Positions 23,844-33,713 of a DNA stretch of 64,000 nt are shown in pieces. Made by a program: the position numbers and the translations under genes. Under the pieces are notes generated by a model. The model was not told the DNA's origin, made no database searches, and worked only from the letters and a program-made list of their open reading frames with translations. The stretch is from the NCBI RefSeq assembly GCF_019511605.1, contig NZ_JAEUAV010000023.1, positions 1 through 64,000 on the forward strand, given 5' to 3'. Every line of letters starts with the position of its first letter. The first letter of the stretch is position 1. This DNA comes from Paraburkholderia phenoliruptrix. GTDB taxonomy: Bacteria; Pseudomonadota; Gammaproteobacteria; Burkholderiales; Burkholderiaceae.

Positions 23844-24839
23844 TCACGACGGGTTTCGCAGCCCTTGGCGCATCATCCGGTATTCGGTCGGCGTAGTGGA
23901 AAGGTGCTTGCGGAACAATTTGGCGAGCCGTCCGCCACTGCCGATTCCGCAGCGGCGCGCTATCTTGTCGACGGGCAGGCTCGTGCTCGCAAGCAGCTTG
24001 CAGCTCATTTCCAGTCGTACGTGAAGAAGATAGTCTGAAGGCGTGACGCCCATCTCGTTCTTGAAGCGCCGCAGGAAATTCCTCTCGCTCATGGCGGCGA
24101 CCTGCGCTGCCGCTTCGATGGAAACAGGACGCGTGCCGTTGGCTTCCATCCATCTCGCCGAAGCCTGAATCTGTTCGCTGACGTGCGGCGCCGGCGTTGC
24201 ACGAATGTGCGCATCCGTCTTGAGCCTCTGCCGCGGCGCGGCCCACTCTGCCACCTGGCGTGCGATATCCGCGCCGACGTCTTCTTCTACGATACGTAAA
24301 GCGATTTGCAGCGGACTCATCGAATGATCTATCGCGCGCGCGGCGCCTTTCAGCTCTGCGCGATGTTGTCCGTCCATTCGGCCGTTTCCGTCAGTCGTGA
24401 GGCCTGCCGCGTCGAGCAGCAAGCGACCTTCGGCGATAGCGTGAACGAGCGCGCTCGTCGGAAACACGCGTCGCAGCCATACAATCAGACGATCGTCGCG
24501 AAACGCTGTTGTCGCGCCAATACCGCCTGCGATAAAGAGCGCATGGAAGTTGTCGGTACGCCGTAGCGAATCGACGCCATCGGTCCAGATAAAGACCGAC
24601 GACGAACTTGCTATACGTCCACCCGACGCCGACAGAAGAGAGACTTCGTAATGCGCACGCCCGGATTGATCCGGGTCACCCAATGCATTGGCCGATTGGA
24701 ATACTTCGATGATGGACGCAACGTCCGGAAGCGCAAACCCATTGAAGAGTGCAACGCCAATGTGCTTCGCGCTGCCTTCATGTGTTGAGGACTGTGTATC
24801 AAGTGCGTTCTCGTGAGCTTCACCGCTGCGAGGCCCCAT
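23844..24839 (-). CDS. GlxA-type AraC transcriptional regulator, copy 2
   Basis: 331 residues, same layout as copy 1: DJ-1-like domain (HIGVALFNGFALPDVASIIEVFQSANALG ... ALFIAGGIGATTA) then AraC domain (VSIEAAAQVAAMSERNFLRRFKNEMGVTPSDYLLHVRLEMSCKLLASTSLPVDKIARRCGIGSGGRLAKLFRKHL). The two DNA-binding domains are nearly identical, so they probably see the same sites. It is divergent from the acyltransferase that begins the exopolysaccharide genes, with repeated GTGGCGGATTTC-type elements in the shared gap. Confidence 0.92.
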   Translation of the reverse strand: MGPRSGEAHENALDTQSSTHEGSAKHIGVALFNGFALPDVASIIEVFQSANALGDPDQSGRAHYEVSLLSASGGRIASSSSVFIWTDGVDSLRRTDNFHALFIAGGIGATTAFRDDRLIVWLRRVFPTSALVHAIAEGRLLLDAAGLTTDGNGRMDGQHRAELKGAARAIDHSMSPLQIALRIVEEDVGADIARQVAEWAAPRQRLKTDAHIRATPAPHVSEQIQASARWMEANGTRPVSIEAAAQVAAMSERNFLRRFKNEMGVTPSDYLLHVRLEMSCKLLASTSLPVDKIARRCGIGSGGRLAKLFRKHLSTTPTEYRMMRQGLRNPS

Positions 24840-25147
24840 CGTCGTACGTTCCCGAAGATATGACTTTCTTGTTTTTTCGAAGTGTCTTCAATCGCTCGAA
24901 CGCATGCTACCCAGTCTTTTTGTCGCCAATTGACGCGTGGCGGATTTCGCCAACATGTTGGCATCCGATGGTAAGTGTCGACCTGCGAATCTGATTGCAG
25001 GACCAACAGAACAAATGTGGCGGATTTCACCAAACGTTATGACGGAATTGATTCGAGGCCGATGCTAACATCGACCGCTTGAATCGCTAACCGTGCCGCG
25101 AGAAGCTGCGTTAATCGATCAACGTCATCTGACAGTCGGGAGCTCAC
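24840..25147. promoter_or_regulatory. Divergent control region of AraC copy 2 and acyltransferase
   Basis: 308 bp. It holds GCCAACATGTTGGC (24949-24962), 110 bp before the AraC start, and a direct repeat GTGGCGGATTTCRCCAA at 24937-24953 and 25017-25033, exactly 80 bp apart. The second copy lies 115 bp before the acyltransferase ATG. Confidence 0.65.
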
Positions 25148-26215
25148 ATGTTGTATTCGGTGCAGGTATTGCGCGCCTTGGCGGCTGTCCTTGTCGTTGT
25201 CTGCCACGCTATACACAAGCAAGGGCAGATCTCGGGCACGGGCGCAACGTGGGAGTTCGGCGGCTCGGGAGTGGATCTGTTCTTTATTATTTCCGGCTTC
25301 ATCATGTGCTACGTCACGATGAACCGGCAGGTTACCGCGCGCGATTTTCTCAAGGCCCGAGTACTTAGAATCGTCCCGCTGTATTGGACGTTGTCGCTGG
25401 TCGCGCTGGCTGTCTATCTTGCGAATCCGGCAATAGTGAACAGTAGCGGCGGTACGACGACCATAGTCAATTCCTTCACGCTTATTCCAACCGGCGACAA
25501 GTTCCTCATCCAGACCGGCTGGACGTTGAGCTATGAGTTTCTGTTCTATCTTGTGTTCGCCGCGTCGTTGAGCTTTGCTATGGGCAGGCGTCTCGCTTTT
25601 ACGTGTGGGGCGTTGCTCGTTCTGGTTGCAGGCGGCGTGCTGCTGAGTCCCTCCAATCCCACATTGAAATTCGTGACTTCGCCTTTGTTGCTCGAGTTCG
25701 TCATGGGCATTGCCGCGTATCTCTACGTGCGTGAAGAATCCAGACTGTTGCCGTTGAGCGTCGCGCTGGTCGCGGGCGGCATACTCGCTCTTTGTGTGAT
25801 GCCGCCCGCCATCACCGCCGATGCGCGAGTAATCAGTTACGGTTTGCCCTTCATGATGATCTTTGCCGGCCTGGTGAAGATGGAACTGCTGGTTCGCCAG
25901 GCGTGCGAGACGATTCCCGGCAGACTTGCTACCGCCATAGGCGCAGCATCGTATTCACTCTATCTCGCCCATCCTTTCGCACTGGCCGCCGCTGCGATGA
26001 TCGTGAAAAGGAGCGGCATCCAGCACTACCCGGTGCTTAGCGTCGCCATCCTCGTTGCGAGTGCATTGGTAGCCGGCTACGCCTGCTTCTCGCTGATTGA
26101 AGTCAATCTGAACCGATGGATCAAGAGCGCTTCGCGCAAACGTACTGCACGGCTTTCCAAAACGGTACATGAAGCGGTGGAGCAGCCAAAGACAACCCGG
26201 ACGTGGCCACAATGA
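25148..26215 (+). CDS. Acyltransferase-3 family O-acyltransferase
   Basis: 355 residues. About ten hydrophobic segments and the family N-terminus (YSVQVLRALAAVLVVVCHAIHK) with the conserved R and H. The motif GGSGVDLFFIISGFIMCYV and RVLRIVPLYW follow. Such integral membrane enzymes add acetyl or similar groups to surface sugars. Its stop overlaps the polymerase ATG (ATGA, 26212-26215), so it belongs to the exopolysaccharide locus. Confidence 0.92.
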   Translation: MLYSVQVLRALAAVLVVVCHAIHKQGQISGTGATWEFGGSGVDLFFIISGFIMCYVTMNRQVTARDFLKARVLRIVPLYWTLSLVALAVYLANPAIVNSSGGTTTIVNSFTLIPTGDKFLIQTGWTLSYEFLFYLVFAASLSFAMGRRLAFTCGALLVLVAGGVLLSPSNPTLKFVTSPLLLEFVMGIAAYLYVREESRLLPLSVALVAGGILALCVMPPAITADARVISYGLPFMMIFAGLVKMELLVRQACETIPGRLATAIGAASYSLYLAHPFALAAAAMIVKRSGIQHYPVLSVAILVASALVAGYACFSLIEVNLNRWIKSASRKRTARLSKTVHEAVEQPKTTRTWPQ

Positions 26216-27696
26216 TCGCGATCAAATCGAGCGGGCGTACGCCCGCGCCGCCGAACAGTCTGAAAGCAGGATGGCTCGCTCTGATCGCCGGAGCAGTGAG
26301 TGCCATAGTACTGGTGGTACTTTATACGGCACGCGCGCATACGTTGACTATCATTCTGAACGGCATTCTGATCGCGCTCATTTTGTCGATTAAGCCGCGC
26401 AATCCGACAGTCCGGTGGTTCCGGGTCTTTCTTCTGTTCTTTTTTGGCGTCTTCCCGCTTTGGCAATTGCTGGTTGGGGATGAGATCTATCTGAAGCTGT
26501 TTCCTCAGGACAGCGCACCCGTGGTCGCATGGTACCTGTTGAGTATCGCAGGGATTGCGTTGACCAAGATCGCTCTGGACATCAATGGGAAAGCGTTGAC
26601 TCAATGGACCGCGCCCACGGATACAACGGCGAGAGCAGGAGGGCTCGCCTATCTGTTTGCGGCACTTTCGTTGTGTGCGCTGGCGTTCATGTATGTGAAG
26701 CTCGGCGGCTATTCGCATGTCGTGCAGCTCTACAACACTCGTGTGGAGAGCAATGGAACCGACTACGATCCATTTCGTGGGCTGGGTGTGATCCAGGCTT
26801 TCGCCAACACATCGCCGCTTTGGGTGTTCGTTTGTCTCACCATGCGCAGGCGCCGGAATGTACTCTTTACAACGATCGCATTCGTGCAACTGGGCGCCTT
26901 GGGGTGGCTTTCCGCAGGCGTGGCAGGTAGCCGCCAGGGAATTGTATTCGTGCTCGTGTTTGCGCTCTTCATCTATCACGGCTTTGTCAAACCTATCAGC
27001 GCGAAAAAGGCGCGCACCTTCGGCATCGGGGTGGCGCTCACAGGCATTCTGCTCATACCGTTGAAGCTCGGTCTGGGCTATTCGGATCTCGCCAGGTTGC
27101 CGCAACGCTTTGCAGAACAGCGCGATCTGGAAGTGAGCATGGGACCGCTGAGCGCGTTCCTGTTTCGCGATCTATCGCGCTTCGACGTACAGGCCGTCGC
27201 CATCAACGAGGTAGAAAAACCAGCCTACGACCTCGCAATGGGCCGCAGTTTTGCCGGCGCGCTCGCGTCAATTGTTCCGAGCGCACTATGGCACGACAAG
27301 CCCGAGACGTTCGCGCAGGAAAAGAGCGAGATCGTGCGGGCACTCGAGCGCGGCACGATGGATAAGACCACCTTGCTGTTCGGCATGCCGGGCGAGTTCC
27401 TGATCAACTTTGGGCTGGCGGGATTCGTGCTGTCGTTTGCGATACCAGTCTGGCTTCTCGTCACGCTCAACCGCGTGGGACGGCATTCGTCGAGATGGAC
27501 GGCGCTTCGAACGGTGCTATGGCCTTTGCCGTTCCTGTTCTTCCTGTTCGATTCGAATGTGCTTGTCTACTACGTCGTTCGCTGGGTCGTGCTGTTCGGT
27601 GTGCCAATGGGCTTTGCATTGAAATGGCCCGGTGGCAAACGGGCGCCTTCTATCTCACGCGAAATGCATGATATTGCCATTAGCGCAAAGCCGTGA
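26212..27696 (+). CDS. Wzy-like oligosaccharide repeat-unit polymerase
   Basis: 494 residues, start at the ATG overlapping the previous stop. About 11-12 hydrophobic segments with a large loop (about 280-400: FAEQRDLEVSMGPLSAFLFRDLSRFDVQAVAINE ... GMPGEFLINFGLAGF), typical of Wzy/O-antigen polymerases, which show little sequence conservation. It would join lipid-linked repeat units in the periplasm. The call rests on topology, the loop and context. Confidence 0.8.
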   Translation: MIAIKSSGRTPAPPNSLKAGWLALIAGAVSAIVLVVLYTARAHTLTIILNGILIALILSIKPRNPTVRWFRVFLLFFFGVFPLWQLLVGDEIYLKLFPQDSAPVVAWYLLSIAGIALTKIALDINGKALTQWTAPTDTTARAGGLAYLFAALSLCALAFMYVKLGGYSHVVQLYNTRVESNGTDYDPFRGLGVIQAFANTSPLWVFVCLTMRRRRNVLFTTIAFVQLGALGWLSAGVAGSRQGIVFVLVFALFIYHGFVKPISAKKARTFGIGVALTGILLIPLKLGLGYSDLARLPQRFAEQRDLEVSMGPLSAFLFRDLSRFDVQAVAINEVEKPAYDLAMGRSFAGALASIVPSALWHDKPETFAQEKSEIVRALERGTMDKTTLLFGMPGEFLINFGLAGFVLSFAIPVWLLVTLNRVGRHSSRWTALRTVLWPLPFLFFLFDSNVLVYYVVRWVVLFGVPMGFALKWPGGKRAPSISREMHDIAISAKP

Positions 27697-28269
27697 TTAT
27701 TGCGCAAGCGCTACATCGAAACCGGCTGCCCGCTCGAAAACAATTCATAAAAAAGTGACCCGACGCGGCGGGCAATGAAGCGGTAATCAATCTGTCACGT
27801 TCTTTTTTCCTCTCCAATCACCCCCGCACTGTCACCGTCGCGCTGCGCATGCACGTGTCGGGCTTGCTGCTGCAACGTACGTCCCATGCAGGTGCCGCTA
27901 TCGCGTCGATCAACGCTCGCGAGGCTTTATGCATCACGATGACGCGGCTTTCTCCGAGTTGCTTGTTTCCGCCAACACTGTGTTCGTATCGGACGCGGAT
28001 TAATTGGCGTTCATTGCTCCGAATATGATCCGTTTCATCAAACGCAATTGCATTTAATCTGGCGATCCGGCATTAAAGAAGTGCAAACGAATTTCTGCGG
28101 TAATTCATGCGCGCGCAACGATAAAGCGAGTTGCGCCTGATTGCCGCGATCTGGAGAAGATCACTTCACGCCTTGCATTCGCGTTGCACTCACGTCGCAT
28201 TCAGACACGACACGCAGTGCTGCGTGACTTTAATCGCCGACATGGTTACCGCCCATCTGGAGAGGCCCG
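27697..28269. promoter_or_regulatory. Long gap before the exopolysaccharide core genes
   Basis: 573 bp without a convincing gene. A 7-bp inverted repeat GCGCAAC/GTTGCGC with a 10-base loop lies at 28113-28136, and CTGGAGAGG precedes the ATG at 28270. The AT-rich stretch 27990-28110 probably holds the promoter, but I could not assign one with confidence. Confidence 0.45.
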
Positions 28270-29652
28270 ATGAAGATCGTTCTTGCTCGACTCTGCGATA
28301 TCGCGATGACACTACTGGGCGCTGCAATTGCAGCGCGACTCTGCTTCGGCGAGGCCGTGCCGCATCCTCTGCTGCATTGCTTCAGCGCTGTGATGGTGGT
28401 GGCACTCGTTGCAATGGCGTTTCCGGGCTATTCCATTTATCTGTCGTGGCGCGGACGGCCGCTTCGGCCGCTGTTTCTGCGCGTGCTGGCTGCGTGGTTT
28501 TCGGTGCAGGCACTGGCTTGCGCGCTGGTGTTTCTGCTAGGCGGTATCCACACGTTGTCCGGCCGCTGGCTGCTCGTGTGGACACTGCTTACCGCAGTAC
28601 TGCTGGTAGCCACCCGAATGGCCGTGTACTCGATGCTGCGCCGGTACCGTCACGCCGGTCACGACTTGCGGCACGTTTCGGTTATTGGCCATGGACGCTA
28701 TTTCGACCGCGTATCGCGCGACACAGACGGAAACGCCGCCGCAGGCTTCAAGGTTGTCGACGTCGTGAAACTGGCTGCTGTCAGCGCGGATGCGGACCAA
28801 TCGGCCGTTGACCATGATATCGACGCACTGAGGCGGGTCCACGATTCAATTGAGGCCAACGCAATTCGGGAAGTCTGGCTGGCACTGCCCATGACAGCGG
28901 AAGCATCGCTGCAGCGCTGCGTTGACGCATTGCGCGGTACGCTGATCGATCTGCGTCTGCTGCCGGACGTGGACGCGCTTGGCGTTCAGGAGCATGGAGG
29001 CGCACTCGCGTTCATTGGCCGGCCCGCAATCAGCCTGTCGCCCGTGGCGCTGCCGCGTGAGGCAATCACCGGCAAGGAAGTATTCGACCGCGTGTTCGCA
29101 GCGCTCGCGCTGCTTGCGCTGTCGCCATTGATGCTGGGCATTGCGCTATGCGTGAAATGTTCGTCGCCGGGTCCGGTCTTTTTCCGGCAACGCCGCAAGG
29201 GGCTGAACGGCCAGACGTTCTCTATCTACAAGTTCAGGTCCATGCGGCTTCACGCGCCCGAACATGGCGTGGTCAAGCAGGCCACGCGTGACGATCCACG
29301 CATCACGCGGGTTGGACGCTTCCTGCGTCGTACCAGTCTGGACGAACTACCGCAGTTCATCAATGTGCTGCGCGGCGAAATGTCCGTGGTTGGGCCGCGT
29401 CCTCATGCGATCGAACATGACGAACTTTACCGGACACTGATTAGCGGCTACATGGACCGCTACCGCATCAAGCCTGGCATCACCGGATGGGCGCAAGTAA
29501 ACGGTCACCGTGGCGAGACCGAACGCGTCGAGAAAATGGCCGCCCGGGTCGAACATGATCTCTATTACCTGCGCCATTGGTCGTTCGCATTGGACTTGCG
29601 AATTGTCGTTGCCACGATTCTGCGCGGCTTTGTCGGCCATCAGGCGTACTGA
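28270..29652 (+). CDS. Undecaprenyl-phosphate sugar phosphotransferase (EPS initiation)
   Basis: 460 residues. An N-terminal membrane part (four to five segments up to about 120), a soluble CoA-binding-like region (about 130-250) and the C-terminal bacterial sugar transferase domain after a further membrane segment (about 275-295): SSPGPVFFRQRRKGLNGQTFSIYKFRSM, LRRTSLDELPQFINVLRGEMSVVGPRPHA and GITGWAQVNGHRG. It transfers the first sugar phosphate to undecaprenyl phosphate. It opens a cluster of tightly packed genes running to about 39.6 kb. Confidence 0.94.
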   Translation: MKIVLARLCDIAMTLLGAAIAARLCFGEAVPHPLLHCFSAVMVVALVAMAFPGYSIYLSWRGRPLRPLFLRVLAAWFSVQALACALVFLLGGIHTLSGRWLLVWTLLTAVLLVATRMAVYSMLRRYRHAGHDLRHVSVIGHGRYFDRVSRDTDGNAAAGFKVVDVVKLAAVSADADQSAVDHDIDALRRVHDSIEANAIREVWLALPMTAEASLQRCVDALRGTLIDLRLLPDVDALGVQEHGGALAFIGRPAISLSPVALPREAITGKEVFDRVFAALALLALSPLMLGIALCVKCSSPGPVFFRQRRKGLNGQTFSIYKFRSMRLHAPEHGVVKQATRDDPRITRVGRFLRRTSLDELPQFINVLRGEMSVVGPRPHAIEHDELYRTLISGYMDRYRIKPGITGWAQVNGHRGETERVEKMAARVEHDLYYLRHWSFALDLRIVVATILRGFVGHQAY

Positions 29653-29714
29653 AGCGCGGCACGAGGCGCGAGCGGCTGCGGGAATTGCTATCAAACGAGT
29701 TGGAAAGGGGATGT

Positions 29715-30887
29715 ATGCCGAAGCGGGATAAACAGATTGCGCGTGCAGCGGGCAATCGTCAGTCGGGACGTGCGCTGTTCAACGCAGTAGCGCTAGCGCT
29801 TCCCGTTGTGTTGGCGGGATGCGCTGCCGCGCCCGGAATGAAGATGGCCAAGCCCGCCACCATCGCGGTCTCTCATGATGCACAGGCGCGCGCCGAAGCG
29901 GCGCCGGTGCCGATCGTCAACATCGACGCCACGCTGATTCATCAGCTGCGGGTTACTCGCAGCAAGGATATCGATCAGGCAGTGCGCGAACTGTCCACCA
30001 AACCGTCGCCGTATGTGGTTGGAGCGGGGGATGTACTGCAGATCACGGTTTGGGATCATCCGGAACTGGCCGTTGCACAAGGTGCGCCGGGACAGGCCGC
30101 GACGCGCACGTCCGACCCGGTACCAGGATTTGTGGTGGACCAGCGCGGCAATCTGCAATTCCCTTACGCGGGAACGCTGCACGCAGCAGGAATGACGACG
30201 GACCAGATTCAGCAGGCACTCGCGCTGCGTTTGACGAAGGCATTCCTCAATCCGCAAGTGACGGTGCGCATGGCCTCGTTTCGTGCGAGACAGGTTTTTG
30301 TGGACGGTGAAGTGCATGCGCCTGGTGCGCAGCCGCTGAACGACATCCCAATGACGCTCTATGACGCAGTGAGCCGCGCGGGAGGCTTCTCGTCGACAGC
30401 GGATCAAAGCCGGCTGGTTCTCGTTCGCGACGGCCGCTCGTATCCGCTTGACATGACCTCCATGTTCGAGGGTGGCTTCAATCCAGCGAAGATCATTCTG
30501 CGCGATGGCGACCTGCTGCGCGTGCGCGCGCGCGACGACAGCGGCGTGTACGTGATGGGTGAAGTGTCGAAGCCGTCGACCGCGCTTCCCATGCGTGACG
30601 GCACGCTATCGCTTAGCGAGGCCATTTCGCAGGCCGGCAGCATCAACAGCAATTCCGCCGATCCATCGGAAGTCTACGTAATACGCGATTCATTGAGCGC
30701 AAGCCCACAGGTCTATCACCTCGACGCAAAGTCGCCGGTGTCGATGGTGCTCGCCAATCAGTTCGCGTTGCAACCGCACGACATCGTCTACGTGGACGGT
30801 AACGGTTTGGTGCGCTTTAGCCGCGTGCTGAACCTCTTGCTGCCCGCGGTTAATGCGGCACTTTACGGAGCGATTGCCGGGAAATGA
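29715..30887 (+). CDS. wza: Wza-type polysaccharide export lipoprotein
   Basis: 390 residues from the ATG at 29715, with AAAGGGG upstream. The signal peptide ends in lipobox LAGC (Cys36). The polysaccharide export domain (YVVGAGDVLQITVWDHPEL ... VVDQRGNLQFPYAGTLHAAGMTTDQIQQAL) and two SLBB domains (VFVDGEVHAPGAQPLNDIPMTLYDAVSRAGGF; VYVMGEVSKPSTALPMRDGTLSLSEAISQAGS) follow. It forms the outer-membrane channel for the polymer. Confidence 0.95.
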   Translation: MPKRDKQIARAAGNRQSGRALFNAVALALPVVLAGCAAAPGMKMAKPATIAVSHDAQARAEAAPVPIVNIDATLIHQLRVTRSKDIDQAVRELSTKPSPYVVGAGDVLQITVWDHPELAVAQGAPGQAATRTSDPVPGFVVDQRGNLQFPYAGTLHAAGMTTDQIQQALALRLTKAFLNPQVTVRMASFRARQVFVDGEVHAPGAQPLNDIPMTLYDAVSRAGGFSSTADQSRLVLVRDGRSYPLDMTSMFEGGFNPAKIILRDGDLLRVRARDDSGVYVMGEVSKPSTALPMRDGTLSLSEAISQAGSINSNSADPSEVYVIRDSLSASPQVYHLDAKSPVSMVLANQFALQPHDIVYVDGNGLVRFSRVLNLLLPAVNAALYGAIAGK

Positions 30888-31321
30888 TCAGAAGCATGCT
30901 GGTGGTTTGCGTCGGCAATATTTGTCGAAGCCCGATGGCCGAGTACCTGCTGCGCCGTGAACTCGAGGGAATCGCGGTCACATCGGCAGGACTGGACGCA
31001 TTGGCGGGATATGCCGCAGATCCTGCTGCGGTTCAGGTCTGTGCTGAGAACGGACTGGACATTACTCAGCATCGTGCACGCCAGTTGAATGCTGCACTGG
31101 TGAGCGCAAGCGACCTGATATTAACGATGGAAGATGCGCACAGGCAGGAAATCATGCGCAGGCACCCGTCGGCCCGAGGCAAGGTGTTCCGGATCGGTGA
31201 CGCGCACGACTTCGATGTTCCCGATCCTTACCGCAAACCGCTCTCGCATTTCTACGGGGTCTACGAGTTGATCGCTCGTGGTGCCGCATCCTGGACATCG
31301 CGCATTAAGGCACTCGCTTAA
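30884..31321 (+). CDS. wzb: Low-molecular-weight protein tyrosine phosphatase (Wzb-like)
   Basis: 145 residues; the start overlaps the Wza stop by ATGA. Catalytic loop VCVGNICRSP with Cys9 and Arg15, and general acid in VPDPYRKP. It should dephosphorylate the Tyr-rich tail of the kinase encoded next, a cycle needed for polymer assembly. Confidence 0.95.
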   Translation: MIRSMLVVCVGNICRSPMAEYLLRRELEGIAVTSAGLDALAGYAADPAAVQVCAENGLDITQHRARQLNAALVSASDLILTMEDAHRQEIMRRHPSARGKVFRIGDAHDFDVPDPYRKPLSHFYGVYELIARGAASWTSRIKALA

Positions 31322-31336
31322 AGAGACGTTGACACG

Positions 31337-33565
31337 ATGAACAATAGAATTGATATGACCGTGGGTGATCCAGTCGATGACGATGCCGACCTGATCCGTT
31401 ACGTGGACGTGCTGGTCGGCAGCCGGTGGTTGATTGCCGGTATTTGCGCAGTGATCCTCGCGATCGGAGTCGCGTACGCGTTTCTGGCTCGCCCGAATTA
31501 CGAAGCCAACATCATGATTCAGGTGGAGGAAGACAATCCGACCAGCGCTACGTCGCTCCTCGGCGATGTTTCCTCGCTTTTCGACGTGAAGACGCAGGCG
31601 GAAGGAGAAGTCGAGATCCTGCAGTCACGCGCGGTGGTCGATCAGGCCGTGAACGATCTTCGTCTTTATATCGACGCCGCGCCGCGCCGTTTTCCGCTGA
31701 TCGGCTGGTTGATAGCCGATCACGATAAATCGCTCTCCAATCCGGGCCTGTTTGGTATGGGCGGTTTCTGTTGGGGAGGCGAATCGATCTCTGTCGAGCA
31801 ATTCGAGGTGCCGTCTGATCTGGTGGGAAAACGCTTCAAGCTCACGCTGCTCGACAACAACCGTTTTCGCGTAACGCAGTCGGATCTGGACGCGCCGATA
31901 GAAGGCGTGGTAGGGGAGCCGGTTGTTTCCAACCAGAGCATTGGCCAGTTCCGCCTGCTGGTTTCGCACGTCAGCGGTAAGCCCGGCGCAGTATTCTCGC
32001 TCACCCGATACTCGAAGCTGCTGACACTGGAAGCGTTGCAAAAAAAGTTGACCGTCGAGCAGAAGGGCAAGCAGAGCGACATCATTACCGCATCTCTACG
32101 CGGAAGGGACCCGCAACAGATCACGGCGATCCTCAATTCGCTAGGCAGCGCCTATGTCGCGCAGAACATCAAGCGCAAAGCGGCGGAGGCCGACAAGTCG
32201 GCGGCGTTTCTGGAGGGCCTGCTGCCTGGTCTGAAGCATGACGTGGAGCAGGCCGAGCAACGCTACAACGCTTTTCGCAACTCGAAGGGCACGTACGATC
32301 TCGGCCTTGAAGCGCAAACGCTTCTCCAGGAGACGGTCGCGTGGCAGACCAATCTGTTGACGTTGCAGCAGAAACGCGCGGAACTCTCCAGCGGCTATTC
32401 GCCGGATCACCCTTCGGTGCGCGCGGTCGAGCAGCAGATTGCTGCCATGAAGGCGCGACTTCAGGCAGTGGACGGGCGGATGAAGTCACTGCCTAATCTG
32501 GAACAGGGCACGGTCGCGTTGATGCGTGACGTACAGGTGAACACCGACGTTTACCTTGGCGCGCTGAACAATCTGCAGCAATTGAAACTGGTGTCCGCCG
32601 GCAAGGTGGGCAATGTCCGCCAGGTCGATACCGCACGTGTTCCGGAAGAACCTGTACAACCGAAAAAGCCCTTGGTAATCGGACTGGCGTTGATAGCCGG
32701 CCTGATGATCGGTGTCGCAACGGCCTTTGCACGCGAGCATTTTTACGGCGGCATTACGGACGTCCAGGATATCGAGCGCTATGCGGGCCTGAATGTCTAT
32801 GGTGCGATTCCTTACTCGGCCGAGCAGCGCACGCTGGACGAAGCGATTCGCACTCGCCGTTCGGGCCTCGCATTGCTGGCTGCAGCTCGGCCCGACGAAC
32901 CCTCCATTGAAAGTTTGCGCAGTCTGCGTACCGCATTGCGTTTTGCGATGCTTGACGCGCCCAATAATCGCCTCCTGCTCACAGGTCCCGGTCCAGGTGT
33001 AGGCAAATCGTTCATCGCCTCGAATCTGGCCGCGATTATGGCAAGCAGCGACAAGCGCGTGATACTCGTTGACGCCGACATGAGGCGCGGTTACCTCAAT
33101 CAGTACTTCGGCGTTTCGCGGGGGAAGGGGCTGTCGAACGTACTGTCGGGGGAGGCGACGCTCGACGAGGTGATCCGGCGCGATGTGGCGGAAGGACTCG
33201 ATCTGATCACCACCGGCAGCATTCCGCCGAACGCGGCCGAACTGTTGATGAGCGAAACCATGAGCCGGCTCATGGAACGTCTGAGCGAGCGCTACGACCT
33301 GGTGGTGATCGACGCGCCACCGGTACTCGCCGTTGCCGACGCCGGCATTATCGCCGGCAATGCCGTCACCACGTTCCTTATCGCACGTTTTCAGCGCACG
33401 GTGATCGGTGAGCTCACCGAAAGCGCGCGGCACTTGCAGCGGGCCAACGCAACGTTGAAAGGCGTGATCTTCAACGCGGTCGACGCACGTGCGTTTGGTT
33501 ATCGCTCGAAGTACGGCTCGTATCGCTATGTCGCATATCGCTATGACCGCAAATTGACGAAATGA
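31337..33565 (+). CDS. wzc: Wzc-type polysaccharide co-polymerase/tyrosine autokinase
   Basis: 742 residues. Wzz domain with a first membrane segment (about 33-53), a long periplasmic coiled-coil, then a Pro-rich second segment (about 450-470). The cytoplasmic BY-kinase has Walker A GPGPGVGKSF, Walker A' VILVDADMRRG and Walker B LVVIDAPPVL. The tail carries six Tyr in YRSKYGSYRYVAYRY, the autophosphorylation cluster. It sets chain length with Wza and Wzb. Confidence 0.95.
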   Translation: MNNRIDMTVGDPVDDDADLIRYVDVLVGSRWLIAGICAVILAIGVAYAFLARPNYEANIMIQVEEDNPTSATSLLGDVSSLFDVKTQAEGEVEILQSRAVVDQAVNDLRLYIDAAPRRFPLIGWLIADHDKSLSNPGLFGMGGFCWGGESISVEQFEVPSDLVGKRFKLTLLDNNRFRVTQSDLDAPIEGVVGEPVVSNQSIGQFRLLVSHVSGKPGAVFSLTRYSKLLTLEALQKKLTVEQKGKQSDIITASLRGRDPQQITAILNSLGSAYVAQNIKRKAAEADKSAAFLEGLLPGLKHDVEQAEQRYNAFRNSKGTYDLGLEAQTLLQETVAWQTNLLTLQQKRAELSSGYSPDHPSVRAVEQQIAAMKARLQAVDGRMKSLPNLEQGTVALMRDVQVNTDVYLGALNNLQQLKLVSAGKVGNVRQVDTARVPEEPVQPKKPLVIGLALIAGLMIGVATAFAREHFYGGITDVQDIERYAGLNVYGAIPYSAEQRTLDEAIRTRRSGLALLAAARPDEPSIESLRSLRTALRFAMLDAPNNRLLLTGPGPGVGKSFIASNLAAIMASSDKRVILVDADMRRGYLNQYFGVSRGKGLSNVLSGEATLDEVIRRDVAEGLDLITTGSIPPNAAELLMSETMSRLMERLSERYDLVVIDAPPVLAVADAGIIAGNAVTTFLIARFQRTVIGELTESARHLQRANATLKGVIFNAVDARAFGYRSKYGSYRYVAYRYDRKLTK

Positions 33566-33713
33566 TCCCGATGCAGCCTCGTTTTCTCGCGCTCTTGCGA
33601 GGGCTGCACTGTATTCGAGTCGGTTGGCTTTTTATCCGGTTTCTGTTGGCTGCGGTTTCGCCCCGCAAAGGCGAGAGCGTCCGTACTATCCCTTTTGCTT
33701 CGGTGAGTTCGAC

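Noticed and set aside
24878..24900. CGAA-N15-CGAA pair upstream of AraC copy 2
   Set aside because: Spacing is one base short, no -10 of the right type, and no link to secretion; chance is the simpler explanation.
26077..27105. 342-codon minus-strand frame opposite the polymerase
   Set aside because: No domain features, and it opposes a gene coupled by ATGA overlap to its neighbour.
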